Source: JBQDBK01 sp052090825 (GTDB lineage: Bacteria > Bacillota > Clostridia > Tissierellales > Peptoniphilaceae). Taken from it: DNA of 32,209 nucleotides. This document shows positions 7,727-16,647 of this stretch, one piece after another; the stretch's first letter is position 1, and each line of letters starts with the position of its first letter. The stretch lies in NCBI GenBank assembly GCA_052090825.1, contig JBQDBK010000015.1, forward strand, positions 1 through 32,209. Reading direction: 5' to 3'. Made by a program: the position numbers and the translations under genes. The notes beneath the pieces were generated by a model. That model was not told the origin of the DNA and did not search any database. It saw only the letters and a list, made by a program, of their open reading frames with translations.

Positions 7727-8956
7727 ATGACTGAAAAAAAGAAAAAATTTACCATGGGTCTTATCCCAAAATTGATTATTGCAATCATATTAGGTTCTTT
7801 AGTAGGCCTATATTTGCCAGCTATAGTGACTCAAATTGCTGTTACACTAGCTTCTATATTTGGTAAATTCTTAGGTTTTATAATACCACTTATGATTATC
7901 GCTTTTGTATCTAAAGGTATTTCCGACCTTTCTGAAGGTGCTGGAAAATTACTTTTAACAGCTGTAGGAATTGCATATTGCTCTACATTAATCGCTGGAA
8001 CTTTATCATATGCAATGGCTTCTAATATTTTCCCTAGCTTTATTTCTAACTCCATGATAGAACAAATACAAAATGCTAGTTCAAAAAATTTAGAGCCAAT
8101 TTTTGAAATTCCACTTGGACCAATTATAGATGTAACTGCTGCTTTAGTACTTGCATTTATGTTAGGTCTATCAGTATCAATACTTAGACAAAGAGGTTCT
8201 GGAGAAACTTTTTACAGAATCATTAATGAATTTAATGAAATAATAAATATGGTTCTTACTAACATAATAATTCCTGTACTTCCATTCTATATATTTGGAA
8301 ACTTTGCTAACATGGCTTATTCAGGATCAGTAGCAGCTATACTTTCAGTGTTCATAAGAATATTCGGATGTATTATTTTACTTCATTTATTATATATCTT
8401 TACTATGTTTGTTATTGCTAGTGCTTATTCTAAGAGAAATCCATTTACATCTTTCAAAAAAGCTATGCCAGCATACCTTACAGCAATTGGTACTCAATCA
8501 AGTGCTGCAACTATTCCAGTTAGTATAGAGTGTAATGGAAGAATCGGTGTAACTAAGCAAATAAGAGAGTTCGTAATGCCTCTTTGTGCAACAGTTCACC
8601 TTCCTGGATCAATGATCACACTTACAGCGTGTGTATTTACTTTACTTCATATGTATGATATGCCTCATAGTTATGGACTTATTATAAAATTTATAGCTAT
8701 ATTAGGTATTGCTATGGTTGCTGCTCCTGGTGCTCCTGGTGGTGCAGTTATGAGTGCTCTACCATTCTTACCTGTTGTTGGAATTGCTTCTGATAGCCCA
8801 ATTGCTACAATATTAATTTCACTATACTTAACTCAAGATAGTTTTGGTACTGCAGCAAATGTAACCGGCGATAATGCAGTTTCTATGATAGTAGAACAAA
8901 TTTATTACAAACACATAGTAAAAAAACCTATACCAGTAGAAAATGATTTAGCTTAA
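7727..8956 (+). CDS. Dicarboxylate/amino acid:cation symporter (DAACS), probably serine uptake
   Basis: A 409-residue polytopic membrane protein of the glutamate/dicarboxylate-serine symporter family. The C-terminal LTQDSFGTAANVTGDNAV segment (about 366-383) corresponds to the family's substrate/sodium site (the NMDGT and NVTGD regions), and GTQSSAATIPVS (about 255-266) matches the serine-rich re-entrant hairpin. It starts 4 bases after the sdaAA stop with GAAGGAG upstream, so it belongs to the serine dehydratase operon. That context suggests serine (or serine/threonine) as substrate; this is inference, since glutamate/aspartate carriers look alike. A terminator follows directly. Confidence 0.88.
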   Translation: MTEKKKKFTMGLIPKLIIAIILGSLVGLYLPAIVTQIAVTLASIFGKFLGFIIPLMIIAFVSKGISDLSEGAGKLLLTAVGIAYCSTLIAGTLSYAMASNIFPSFISNSMIEQIQNASSKNLEPIFEIPLGPIIDVTAALVLAFMLGLSVSILRQRGSGETFYRIINEFNEIINMVLTNIIIPVLPFYIFGNFANMAYSGSVAAILSVFIRIFGCIILLHLLYIFTMFVIASAYSKRNPFTSFKKAMPAYLTAIGTQSSAATIPVSIECNGRIGVTKQIREFVMPLCATVHLPGSMITLTACVFTLLHMYDMPHSYGLIIKFIAILGIAMVAAPGAPGGAVMSALPFLPVVGIASDSPIATILISLYLTQDSFGTAANVTGDNAVSMIVEQIYYKHIVKKPIPVENDLA

Positions 8957-8981
8957 ATCTTTAAATTATTATCAAAGGGCA

Positions 8982-9010
8982 AAAGAGAGATTATCTAATC
9001 TCTCTTTTTT
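8982..9010 (+). terminator. Terminator after the serine operon
   Basis: AAAGAGAGATTA (8982-8993) pairs with TAATCTCTCTTT (8996-9007) and is followed by a T-run to 9010. It overlaps the stop of the convergent gene 9009-9746, and its symmetric A/T flanks may serve both genes. Confidence 0.85.
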
Positions 9011-9746
9011 ATTTCATTTTATCTATAAATTCTAATATTCCATAAATTATAACTTGATGACTTAAATATATTAAGAGACTTTTTCTCCCTATAATCGATA
9101 AAATATTTTCTTTACCATATAAGCCATAAAAATTCTTAGATTTAAACCTTCTCCCACAAAAATAACCACTCAAATATATTAAAATCCATGGAAGGATTGG
9201 AAAATAATCACTTGAAAAAAAATCTTTTTTGGGAAATCCTAATATAATTAAATTTAAGTCATAAAAATATTTTGCTAAGTCCATTTTGACAAAAATTAAA
9301 TTTAAATAGCCTCTATTTATATGATAAGTTACTATAAATAATAAGAAAAATATAATTGCCCATTTTAAATCTTTTAATTTATCTAAGTACTTTTTAAAAA
9401 TTCCAACAAAAAGCATTGATGCTCCTATTCCATTTAAAACTCCAAATATAATCTTTTCCTCTGGTATTACTAATATAGTTACTATGCTTATAAGTGCTCC
9501 TAATAAAGTTAATATAAGACCTCTTTTAATAATCTTAGGCTTTTTCGATAAAGAAGCTGAAATCCCTGATATTAAGAAGAAACTTACAGCTATAGATATT
9601 TGCCAAAACTTTATTTTAGGATTTTTGTAAAATTCAATGTCATATCCAAAAATATAAACCAAGTCATAAAATAAATGATAGATGACCATCGAAATAATAG
9701 TTATTCCCCTAAAACTATCTAAATAATAATTTCTTTTCACTCCCAT
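9009..9746 (-). CDS. HGSNAT-like (DUF1624) membrane acetyltransferase
   Basis: A 245-residue protein with about seven hydrophobic helices, resembling the bacterial heparan-alpha-glucosaminide N-acetyltransferase-like catalytic family. Supporting signs are the N-terminal YLDSFRGITIISMVIYHLFYD (8-28), with the family's D-x-x-R-G and a conserved histidine in the next helix, plus SFFLISGISA (55-64) and the C-terminal GRKSLLIYLSHQ (about 221-232). Such proteins are thought to transfer acetyl groups across the membrane to glycans or cell-wall sugars; the acceptor here is unknown. GAGGAG lies upstream of the ATG. It stands alone, convergent with the serine operon. Confidence 0.75.
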   Translation of the reverse strand: MGVKRNYYLDSFRGITIISMVIYHLFYDLVYIFGYDIEFYKNPKIKFWQISIAVSFFLISGISASLSKKPKIIKRGLILTLLGALISIVTILVIPEEKIIFGVLNGIGASMLFVGIFKKYLDKLKDLKWAIIFFLLFIVTYHINRGYLNLIFVKMDLAKYFYDLNLIILGFPKKDFFSSDYFPILPWILIYLSGYFCGRRFKSKNFYGLYGKENILSIIGRKSLLIYLSHQVIIYGILEFIDKMK

Positions 9747-10000
9747 ATTACTCCTCTTAAATTTTAATTAATAAATTAATTTTAATATAGCTCATATAAT
9801 CTTGTATTTAACTATATTAAAATCTTATAAACTTTCTGATAAATATTATAACTTATTTACATACAAGATAACATTTTCTCAAAAATTATTAAAAATAATT
9901 TTATTTTATATTGTATATACAAACTTTCCTCAGATCTCTTTAACCTATTTATAAGTAAAAAATCTAGATATCTTATAGAGAAAGCTTAGATTCCATAGTA

Positions 10001-10029
10001 TGGTCAATATCTAAAATTATTGATATAAT
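10001..10029 (+). promoter_or_regulatory. Promoter of the wal operon
   Basis: TGGTCA (10001-10006), a 17-base spacer and a perfect TATAAT (10024-10029) with TGA extension at 10021-10023 form a good sigma-A promoter 22 bases before the walR start. In the rest of the 304-base spacer (9747-10050) I see only AT-rich sequence and a loose ATCTTGTAT/ATACAAGAT inverted repeat around 9799 and 9863. Confidence 0.7.
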
Positions 10030-10050
10030 GTATATTTAAGGAGGAAATAT

Positions 10051-10740
10051 ATGGTAGGAAAAATTTTAGTTGTTGATGATGAAGAAGCAATAGCAGATAT
10101 TATTGAATTTAATCTTTCTAAGGAAGGATTTGATGTTACTACCGCTCAAAATGGGCAAGAATGTCTTGATATTTGCTCTAGTAAAAAATTTGATTTAATT
10201 ATTTTAGATGTTATGATGCCTAAAATGGACGGTTTTTCTGTTTTGCGAGAACTAAGAAAAACATCTAAAGTTCCAGTTATAATGCTTACAGCAAAGGAAG
10301 AAGAAGTAGATAAGATTTTAGGGCTTGAACTTGGAGCAGATGACTATGTTGTTAAGCCTTTTTCAATGAGAGAACTTATTGCTAGAATAAAAGCTATTTT
10401 AAGAAGAAATGGACTTGAAAGTGAAACTGAAGAAAATACTAATATTATTACAGCTGGAGACCTAGTAATAGATCTTGAGAAATACGAGATAAAAAAACGT
10501 GGTAAAGAATTAAATCTAACACTTAGAGAATATGATTTATTAAAATATCTTATAACACATCCTGATCAAGTTATTTCTAGAGAAGAACTTCTAGTTAAAG
10601 TGTGGGATTACGAATATTATGGCGATATAAGAACTGTTGATGTTACTGTTAGACGTCTTAGAGAAAAGTTAGAAGATAAGGGAAAGGAATATAAGTATAT
10701 ACTCACAAAACGTGGTGTAGGATACTATTTTGGTGGATAA
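10051..10740 (+). CDS. walR: Response regulator WalR (YycF)
   Basis: OmpR/PhoB-family DNA-binding response regulator, the usual master regulator of cell-wall hydrolases in Firmicutes. The receiver domain (about 3-118) shows acidic D9/D10/E11, phosphoacceptor D53 (LIILDVMMPKMDG), T80 and K102 (DDYVVKPFS). The winged-helix output domain (about 135-228) ends with the typical RTVDVTVRRLREKLED and KRGVGYYF. AAGGAGG at 10038-10044 supports the ATG. It is first in walR-walK-walH-walI, and the following YycI-type and YycJ-type genes are what assign it to WalR rather than PhoP, which it resembles in sequence. Confidence 0.93.
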   Translation: MVGKILVVDDEEAIADIIEFNLSKEGFDVTTAQNGQECLDICSSKKFDLIILDVMMPKMDGFSVLRELRKTSKVPVIMLTAKEEEVDKILGLELGADDYVVKPFSMRELIARIKAILRRNGLESETEENTNIITAGDLVIDLEKYEIKKRGKELNLTLREYDLLKYLITHPDQVISREELLVKVWDYEYYGDIRTVDVTVRRLREKLEDKGKEYKYILTKRGVGYYFGG

Positions 10741-10741
10741 A

Positions 10742-12520
10742 ATGTTTAATAGTATTAGATACAGATTTATAACTATCTACTTTTTATTAGTTTTTATATC
10801 TATGTCTATTGTTGGTGCCTTTATTATTAATAGACTTGAATCAACTCAAATTGATAGTATATCTTCCCAAATGGAACAAACTTTATCTTCTATAGAGAGC
10901 ACCTCAGAATTTTTAACTGATGGTAATTGGGAAGAGTCAAAAACAGAAATTGATTCTACTCTTAGAGCTTGGAGATTATCTCAAAACGATTCTATCTATG
11001 CTATATCCTCTGATGAAATCTCACCAAAAATAATTAGTTCAACCTCTAAAAATATAGCTGCTGGAAAATCTGCACTTTATTATAAATCTATTGAACCTAG
11101 CCTAGTGTTTAAAGCCTTAGAGGGAAAATCTGCAGATACTATTATTATTGGTCAGACTAAAAATTTAAATGAAAAGCATATGGCTAAGCCGGTTTTTTCA
11201 TCAGATGGAAATATAAAAGGTATTCTATATATGAGTTCTAATTTAGCTCCTGTATATAATATTGTTGAAGAAGCCAAAATAATATTAACTTACGCTACAG
11301 CAATAGCCCTTTTAATTACAACAATTTTAGGTTATATAATTGCAAAATCAATAACCGAACCTATATCAGCTCTTACTAAAAAAGCTTCTGCTATGGCTAA
11401 GGGTGATTTCAATCAGACTGTCGAAGTTAAATCTGATGATGAAATTGGAAATTTAGGTACTATGTTTAATTATCTAACAGAAGAACTTAAAACGACTATC
11501 TCCCAAATGAATTTAGAAAAGTCTAAACTAAATACTATCTTTGATTATATGGCTGAGGGTGTAATAGCAATAGATAGACAAGGATTTTTAATCCATGCAA
11601 ATCCTATTGCCAGAAATATATTGGACTTAGATAGTAATTACACTAGAAATAAAATTAATCTTGGAGACTTAAATATTTTTAATATAAATTATGCCGATCA
11701 AAATACTCTTAAAGGAGAAAGTCAAATTGAGATAAAGGAAAGCTTTTATAAAATTAAGTTTGCTCCTTATAAAAAAAATGACCGAGTTAATCTTGGACTT
11801 ATTGTTGTACTTCAAGATATAACTAAAGAACATACTCTTGATAATTTACGTAAAGAGTTTGTCGCCAATGTTTCTCATGAATTAAAAACCCCAATTACAA
11901 CAATAAAATCTTATTCAGAAACTTTGCTTGAAGATGAAAATTTAAACAACTATACTAAGAATTTTTTATCAATTATTAATAGAGAAAATAATAGAATGTC
12001 TAGGTTAGTAAGCGATTTATTGCAACTGTCTAACTTGGATTATTCAAGTTATAAGTTTAATTACGAAGAAATAGATACTTACGAAATAATTAATCAAGTT
12101 TTAGAAAGCTTACATGTTTTAATAAAAAACAAAAATCATAAAATTTTACTTGATATATCTATGGATGTGAAAAATATTTTAGCAGATAGGCACGGGCTTG
12201 ATCAAGTTCTTATGAATGTAATATCTAATGCCATTAAATATACTGATGATTCAGGAACAATAAAAATATCAGCTTCTTCTAATTTATTCTATGTAAAAAT
12301 TATAATTGAAGATAATGGTATTGGTATTCCTAAAGAAGATATAAATAGAATCTTTGAAAGATTCTATAGAGTTGAAAAATCTCGTTCTAGACAAATGGGT
12401 GGAACAGGACTTGGCCTTTCTATAGCAAAAGAGATGACAGAATCAATGGGTGGTAGTTTGACTTTAGAGTCTGAGTTTAATGTTGGTACTAAAATCACCC
12501 TTACCCTTAGAGCTTATTAG
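10742..12520 (+). CDS. walK: Sensor histidine kinase WalK (YycG)
   Basis: Membrane sensor kinase that phosphorylates WalR. From the ATG at 10742 it has 592 residues: TM1 (about 10-30), an extracellular sensor domain (31-178), TM2 (about 180-201), HAMP (202-255), a PAS domain (about 262-370), HisKA with phospho-acceptor H379 (FVANVSHELKTPITT) and a HATPase domain with N box (LDQVLMNVISNAIKYT), G1 (EDNGIGIP) and G2 (GGTGLGLS). TTG (10730) and GTG (10733) are in frame and overlap the walR end; TGGTGG at 10731-10736 can serve as a weak ribosome site for 10742, so this ATG is preferred. It begins one base after the walR stop. Confidence 0.93.
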   Translation: MFNSIRYRFITIYFLLVFISMSIVGAFIINRLESTQIDSISSQMEQTLSSIESTSEFLTDGNWEESKTEIDSTLRAWRLSQNDSIYAISSDEISPKIISSTSKNIAAGKSALYYKSIEPSLVFKALEGKSADTIIIGQTKNLNEKHMAKPVFSSDGNIKGILYMSSNLAPVYNIVEEAKIILTYATAIALLITTILGYIIAKSITEPISALTKKASAMAKGDFNQTVEVKSDDEIGNLGTMFNYLTEELKTTISQMNLEKSKLNTIFDYMAEGVIAIDRQGFLIHANPIARNILDLDSNYTRNKINLGDLNIFNINYADQNTLKGESQIEIKESFYKIKFAPYKKNDRVNLGLIVVLQDITKEHTLDNLRKEFVANVSHELKTPITTIKSYSETLLEDENLNNYTKNFLSIINRENNRMSRLVSDLLQLSNLDYSSYKFNYEEIDTYEIINQVLESLHVLIKNKNHKILLDISMDVKNILADRHGLDQVLMNVISNAIKYTDDSGTIKISASSNLFYVKIIIEDNGIGIPKEDINRIFERFYRVEKSRSRQMGGTGLGLSIAKEMTESMGGSLTLESEFNVGTKITLTLRAY

Positions 12521-12527
12521 GTGAATT

Positions 12528-13886
12528 ATGAATAGAAAAAATTTAATTTTAAACATCATATTAATCTTTTTAATTATTCTTGCTTTTTTTCAAGCTAGTA
12601 TACTTTGGATATATTTCCCTAGTATTAATGATTCAAAAGAAAATAAAAATCAATATGATTCTAATGATTTAATTAAAGAAGTTTTAAAGCCTAGAAAATT
12701 AATAATTAATTTCTCAGATGGTAGCCATACTCTACTACATTCTTTTGATGATATTTATAGAGAATATAGTAATTTTTTGGCTAATGTATTTATAAACTCT
12801 AATTCTGAAAAATTAAGTCCAATAACTCCCGAAGAATATATTAAATTAACTAAAGAAAAATCACTTATTTTTAAATTTAACAATAATTTAGATTCCAACA
12901 TATATTCAAGCTTAATAGGTTATAACAAAAACAAAAATACAGATACTAACCTAATTCAGGAAATATATATAGGACTTGATAAAATAGCTGTAAGAAATGA
13001 TAAGGGACATTTCATTCTAAATATAAAAGAAAATATACCTGATATTCAAGTTACCCTAAATAGCCTAAGAGAAAGAGGTTATTCTGAATTCATAACTTTT
13101 AGTGAGAAATATGGCATCAATAAAAATATACTAATTCCTAAAAATAATATTTTTATAAGCAAAGACTCTACTTACTCCACTGGAATAGAATCTCTAGATC
13201 CTAAACTAAAAACTAATTTAGTCGAACGTCTACTAGAGATGAATATAGATAATGTTAAAGAAATAACTCAAGCTGATGGAACAACTTATGCCTATGGAAA
13301 TAGATTTGTTAGGTTATTAAACTCAGGGCTTATTGAATATGAAAATAGTGAAAACTTTTCAGTTCCTAAGAGAAATTTATTTATATCATTGAATACTAGT
13401 ATGTCTTTTATTTCTTCTAAAATCGGTTATGTTAATGATATTAATATAGCTAGTATTAAGGAAATAAAAAATGGGAATAATGTAGGGTATAAAATCTCAT
13501 TTAATTTGAATGAAGATTCCATAGGAGTATATCCTCTTTCCAATGACAGAATTAATTATATTGAAATAGATGTCTATTCCAATTATATTAAAAACTATAA
13601 AGAAATTTATAGAAAGGATATTTTATTTCCGCCTTCAGAATATAAGAAAAACTATATAAAGTCTCTAGACTCTATTATAGAAGAAAACTTAAATATCTTC
13701 TTACCAATAATAAAAGAAGATTCTAAGAAAATTATATTAGAAAATATAGATGATATTAATGTAGCATATGTAGATAATATATCTAGTTTTAACAGTAACA
13801 AATTAATTTTAGCAATTAAAATTGATTTTAATAACAGACAGCTTTTCTTCTCTTTGAAGAACGGAAAATTTTTAATGGAGAGATAA
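12528..13886 (+). CDS. walH: WalH (YycH-like) membrane-anchored regulator
   Basis: A 452-residue protein with one N-terminal membrane helix (about 6-30) and a long, lysine/asparagine-rich outside part. Sequence motifs are weak; the call rests on position between walK and a clear YycI, and on the single-helix, roughly 450-residue layout of YycH. In Bacillus and Staphylococcus YycH and YycI bind the WalK membrane helices and modulate the kinase. The ATG is 7 bases after the walK stop, with AGGTGA overlapping it, so it is co-translated. Confidence 0.75.
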   Translation: MNRKNLILNIILIFLIILAFFQASILWIYFPSINDSKENKNQYDSNDLIKEVLKPRKLIINFSDGSHTLLHSFDDIYREYSNFLANVFINSNSEKLSPITPEEYIKLTKEKSLIFKFNNNLDSNIYSSLIGYNKNKNTDTNLIQEIYIGLDKIAVRNDKGHFILNIKENIPDIQVTLNSLRERGYSEFITFSEKYGINKNILIPKNNIFISKDSTYSTGIESLDPKLKTNLVERLLEMNIDNVKEITQADGTTYAYGNRFVRLLNSGLIEYENSENFSVPKRNLFISLNTSMSFISSKIGYVNDINIASIKEIKNGNNVGYKISFNLNEDSIGVYPLSNDRINYIEIDVYSNYIKNYKEIYRKDILFPPSEYKKNYIKSLDSIIEENLNIFLPIIKEDSKKIILENIDDINVAYVDNISSFNSNKLILAIKIDFNNRQLFFSLKNGKFLMER

Positions 13887-13887
13887 A

Positions 13888-14730
13888 ATGGATTGGTCAA
13901 AATCAAAAGTCATACTAATAATAGCTCTTCTAATAACCAATTTAGTATTATTTAGTTATATATCAATAGACCAATATGAAAAAGAAGATAAATCTAGGTC
14001 TAAAGAATTTATTACTAAAACTACTGATTTATTAGCAGAAAAAAATATAAATCTAGCTATTAAAATTCCCAAAAATAAAATTTCATTACCTTCTTTAAAG
14101 GTTGAGTTTGAAACTTACCCTCAAAATGAACTAAACAAAAGATTTTTTGATCTAAATGGTAGTGTAGAATCCCCTAATAATGAATTTACTCAAATAAAAT
14201 TTAATACAGAAATAATAAGTATATTAAATACTAGAAGATTAATTTACGAAAATACCATGGAAATAAAAGAAGAAAAAGATCTAGACTTTAACGAGGTACA
14301 AAATATAGCAAAAATTTTCTTGTTGGATAGAGGCTTTGATGTTGATAATATGGAAGTTACTTATGTAAAAAAAGAAGGTAATAAATATAACCTTTCTTTC
14401 TCTAAGCTCTATGATGGTATTATTATTGAAAGATCTTTTACTAATTTTATAATCGACAATGGAGTTGTTACAGCTATGGATAGGTTATGGTTAAATGTAT
14501 TAGATAAATCAAATAATCAAATAGAATTAGTATCTGCACCTAAAGCTCTTCTATCATTATTAGAAGACAATACTTTAAGTAATAAAACTATTACAAATAT
14601 TGGTGAATGTTTTTATTTTGACCCGGAAGAACAAGGTTATGTCGAAGATATAACTAAAGTTATGGAAGGTCGTGCAATTCCTGCTTGGAGAATTCAATTT
14701 GACGACGGAGAAAATACAGAAGTAGATTAA
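13888..14730 (+). CDS. walI: WalI (YycI-like) membrane-anchored regulator
   Basis: A 280-residue protein starting MDWSKSKVILIIALLITNL, the MDWS(R/K)xK plus single-helix opening typical of YycI (helix about 8-26), followed by an extracellular domain. The C-terminal part (IPAWRIQFDDGE) resembles the YycI/YycH regulatory fold. It partners WalH in tuning WalK. GGAGAG precedes the ATG, which begins one base after the walH stop. The gene's last codons form the left arm of a terminator-like hairpin (14711-14749), so the four wal genes form a unit distinct from walJ. Confidence 0.85.
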   Translation: MDWSKSKVILIIALLITNLVLFSYISIDQYEKEDKSRSKEFITKTTDLLAEKNINLAIKIPKNKISLPSLKVEFETYPQNELNKRFFDLNGSVESPNNEFTQIKFNTEIISILNTRRLIYENTMEIKEEKDLDFNEVQNIAKIFLLDRGFDVDNMEVTYVKKEGNKYNLSFSKLYDGIIIERSFTNFIIDNGVVTAMDRLWLNVLDKSNNQIELVSAPKALLSLLEDNTLSNKTITNIGECFYFDPEEQGYVEDITKVMEGRAIPAWRIQFDDGENTEVD

Positions 14731-14752
14731 TTTTATACTTCTGTATTTTTAA
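14711..14752 (+). terminator. Terminator-like hairpin between walI and walJ
   Basis: AAAATACAGAAGTA (14711-14724) pairs perfectly with 14736-14749, an 11-base loop between, and ends in a T-run. The walI stop codon lies in the loop. It should end or weaken readthrough into walJ. Confidence 0.8.
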
Positions 14753-14763
14753 TTTATTTAATT

Positions 14764-14792
14764 TTAACAAGTATTTATTGATAATCTATGTT
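14764..14792 (+). promoter_or_regulatory. Possible promoter of walJ
   Basis: TTAACA (14764-14769), a 17-base spacer and TATGTT (14787-14792) sit just after the walI hairpin, with the predicted transcript start a few bases before the walJ ribosome binding site. The -10 matches consensus in only four positions. Confidence 0.4.
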
Positions 14793-14817
14793 AAAATTAA
14801 ATATTGGAGGTTTTGAT

Positions 14818-15603
14818 ATGATTTTCTGTTCACTTTCAAGTGGATCTAATGGCAATTGCCAATATATAGAATATAAAGACACAAAAATTTTAGTTGATGC
14901 TGGTCATTCTGGTAAAAAAATAGAAAGTTTATTATCCTCTATTCAAGTTGATATAAAGGATATAGACGCCTTATTTGTGACTCACGAACATTTAGATCAT
15001 TCAAAAGGTGTTGGGGTTTTATCCAGAAGACATAATATAAAAGTATTCTCTACTGCCGAAACTTTTCAAGCTATGTTACCAATTACTAAAGAAATCAAAG
15101 GAGAGAATATTTACTTTTTTGAAAATAATAGACCTTTTTACTTCAAGGACTTATATATAGATCCTATGGAATCTTCCCACGATTGTATCAATGGAACTTG
15201 CTTTTCTATTATAGGAAATAAAAAAATTTCTATAATTACTGACACTGGTTGGGTAAATAATAATATGTTAGAAAAAATTCAAAATTCATCTATATATTTT
15301 TTAGAAGCTAACCATGATAAAGACATGTTACTCCAAGGTAAATATCCTTGGTCCCTTAAACAAAGAATTCTTTCTAATCAAGGTCACTTATCAAATGATA
15401 GTGCAGCTGAAGTTTTAAATAAACTTTTAAAAAAAGAAAAGGAAATTGTAATGTTATCACATTTGTCTAGTGATAATAATTTACCAACACTTGCCAGTAG
15501 GACTATCCGAGATGGTCTTTTAAATAACAACATAAAAGAAGGCACTGACTATATATTAGAAATTTCACCTAGGGAAAGTGCTTCTAATATATATAAACTT
15601 TAG
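14818..15603 (+). CDS. walJ: WalJ (YycJ) metallo-beta-lactamase-fold hydrolase
   Basis: A 261-residue metallo-beta-lactamase-fold protein, normally the last gene of the wal cluster and thought to be a DNA exonuclease/phosphodiesterase linked to replication and cell-wall coordination. The metal motif THEHLDH is at 55-61 (H56, H58, D60, H61). DTGW and ANHD segments plus HLSSDNN near the C-terminus provide further ligands. The ATG at 14818 has GGAGG at 14806-14810. An upstream in-frame ATG (14788) is rejected because it overlaps the putative -10 and lacks a ribosome site. surE follows after 10 bases and is probably co-transcribed. Confidence 0.9.
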   Translation: MIFCSLSSGSNGNCQYIEYKDTKILVDAGHSGKKIESLLSSIQVDIKDIDALFVTHEHLDHSKGVGVLSRRHNIKVFSTAETFQAMLPITKEIKGENIYFFENNRPFYFKDLYIDPMESSHDCINGTCFSIIGNKKISIITDTGWVNNNMLEKIQNSSIYFLEANHDKDMLLQGKYPWSLKQRILSNQGHLSNDSAAEVLNKLLKKEKEIVMLSHLSSDNNLPTLASRTIRDGLLNNNIKEGTDYILEISPRESASNIYKL

Positions 15604-15613
15604 GAGGTTTATT

Positions 15614-16357
15614 ATGAAAATACTTCTTACTAATGACGATGGATTTTTTGCTCCAGGCATCAAAGAATTAGCAAATGCACTTATAAATGAAGGTCATGAT
15701 GTTACACTAGTTGCTCCAGAAACAGAAAATTCAGGCAAAAGTCACTCAATTACTCTTATGAAAAAACTTAATTTTAACCTTGTTGAAATTGAAGGCATTG
15801 ACTGCATGTGCTACAGCATTTCAGGAACACCTGCAGATTCTGTAAGAGCTGCCTTTGAAATTCTTGGAAGAGACTTTGATTTTTGTTTCTCCGGTGTTAA
15901 CTTAGGTTACAATGCAGGAATGGATATTCTTTATTCTGGTACAGTTTCTGCTGCTATTGAAGCCAATGTTTTTGGAGTTAAATCAATTGCTGTTTCAGCT
16001 GAATATGCAGGCAAAGACACTAATTATAAATCAGCTGCAAAGGTCGCTATAGATACTTTTAATAAACTTTATGACAAATTAGATCAAGTTCAAGTTTTAA
16101 ATATAAATGTTCCAAATATTAAATATTCTAATTTAAAAGGTATTAAAGCTTGTAAAATTGGTGGAAATGTCATGGACAAATACAGAACCTATAAAACTGA
16201 CTTAGGTTACACTTTAGAATTACATGGAAGAAATTATTATAAACAATTAGAAGAGACCGATAGATATTATTTAGAACAAGGCTATGCAACTGTTACTCCT
16301 CTTGTTTATGATTTAACTAATGATGATTTAATTGAAAAGATAAGTGATCACATATGA
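15614..16357 (+). CDS. surE: 5'/3'-nucleotidase SurE
   Basis: Divalent-metal nucleotidase of the SurE family that removes phosphate from nucleoside monophosphates (and in some species short polyphosphate); cytoplasmic. The 247-residue protein has metal-binding LLTNDDGFFAPGI (4-16, ligands D8/D9), SGKSHSITL, SGTPADSVRAAFE and SGVNLGYNAGMDILYSGTVSAA, all diagnostic. TAGGAGG lies 6 bases before the ATG at 15614; an earlier in-frame start inside walJ is unlikely. The stop overlaps the next start (ATGA), so the 96-residue membrane protein is translationally coupled to it. Confidence 0.93.
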   Translation: MKILLTNDDGFFAPGIKELANALINEGHDVTLVAPETENSGKSHSITLMKKLNFNLVEIEGIDCMCYSISGTPADSVRAAFEILGRDFDFCFSGVNLGYNAGMDILYSGTVSAAIEANVFGVKSIAVSAEYAGKDTNYKSAAKVAIDTFNKLYDKLDQVQVLNINVPNIKYSNLKGIKACKIGGNVMDKYRTYKTDLGYTLELHGRNYYKQLEETDRYYLEQGYATVTPLVYDLTNDDLIEKISDHI

Positions 16358-16644
16358 ATAAATTAAATAAATGGAAAAGTAGAGAAATTTTATCAAATAA
16401 AGTCCTTTTCCTTGTTCTTATAGCTTCTATAATTATAAAATTCTTACCAAAAATTAATATATATAATAATATATCTTTAACTTCATTAAGTTTAGTTATT
16501 ATAAATTCTTGTATTTTAGTTGTAATATTTACAAATGCTATGCACCTAATTGAAAGTAAAGATTTTTCTTATAAAAATATTAGTAGCGTAATTTTAAATA
16601 TACTTACTTTTGTATTTTTTATGTATTTATTATTTACGGAGTGA
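16354..16644 (+). CDS. Small membrane protein of unknown function
   Basis: A 96-residue protein with three hydrophobic stretches (about 17-32, 42-62 and 78-94) separated by short Lys/Asn-rich loops; no family recognised. The start overlaps the surE stop by four bases (ATGA) and the stop lies three bases before the next ATG, so it is tightly embedded in a surE - hydrolase operon. Base composition and codon use look like the neighbours. Its conserved-looking operon position, rather than its sequence, supports its being real. Confidence 0.7.
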   Translation: MNKLNKWKSREILSNKVLFLVLIASIIIKFLPKINIYNNISLTSLSLVIINSCILVVIFTNAMHLIESKDFSYKNISSVILNILTFVFFMYLLFTE

Positions 16645-16647
16645 AAT

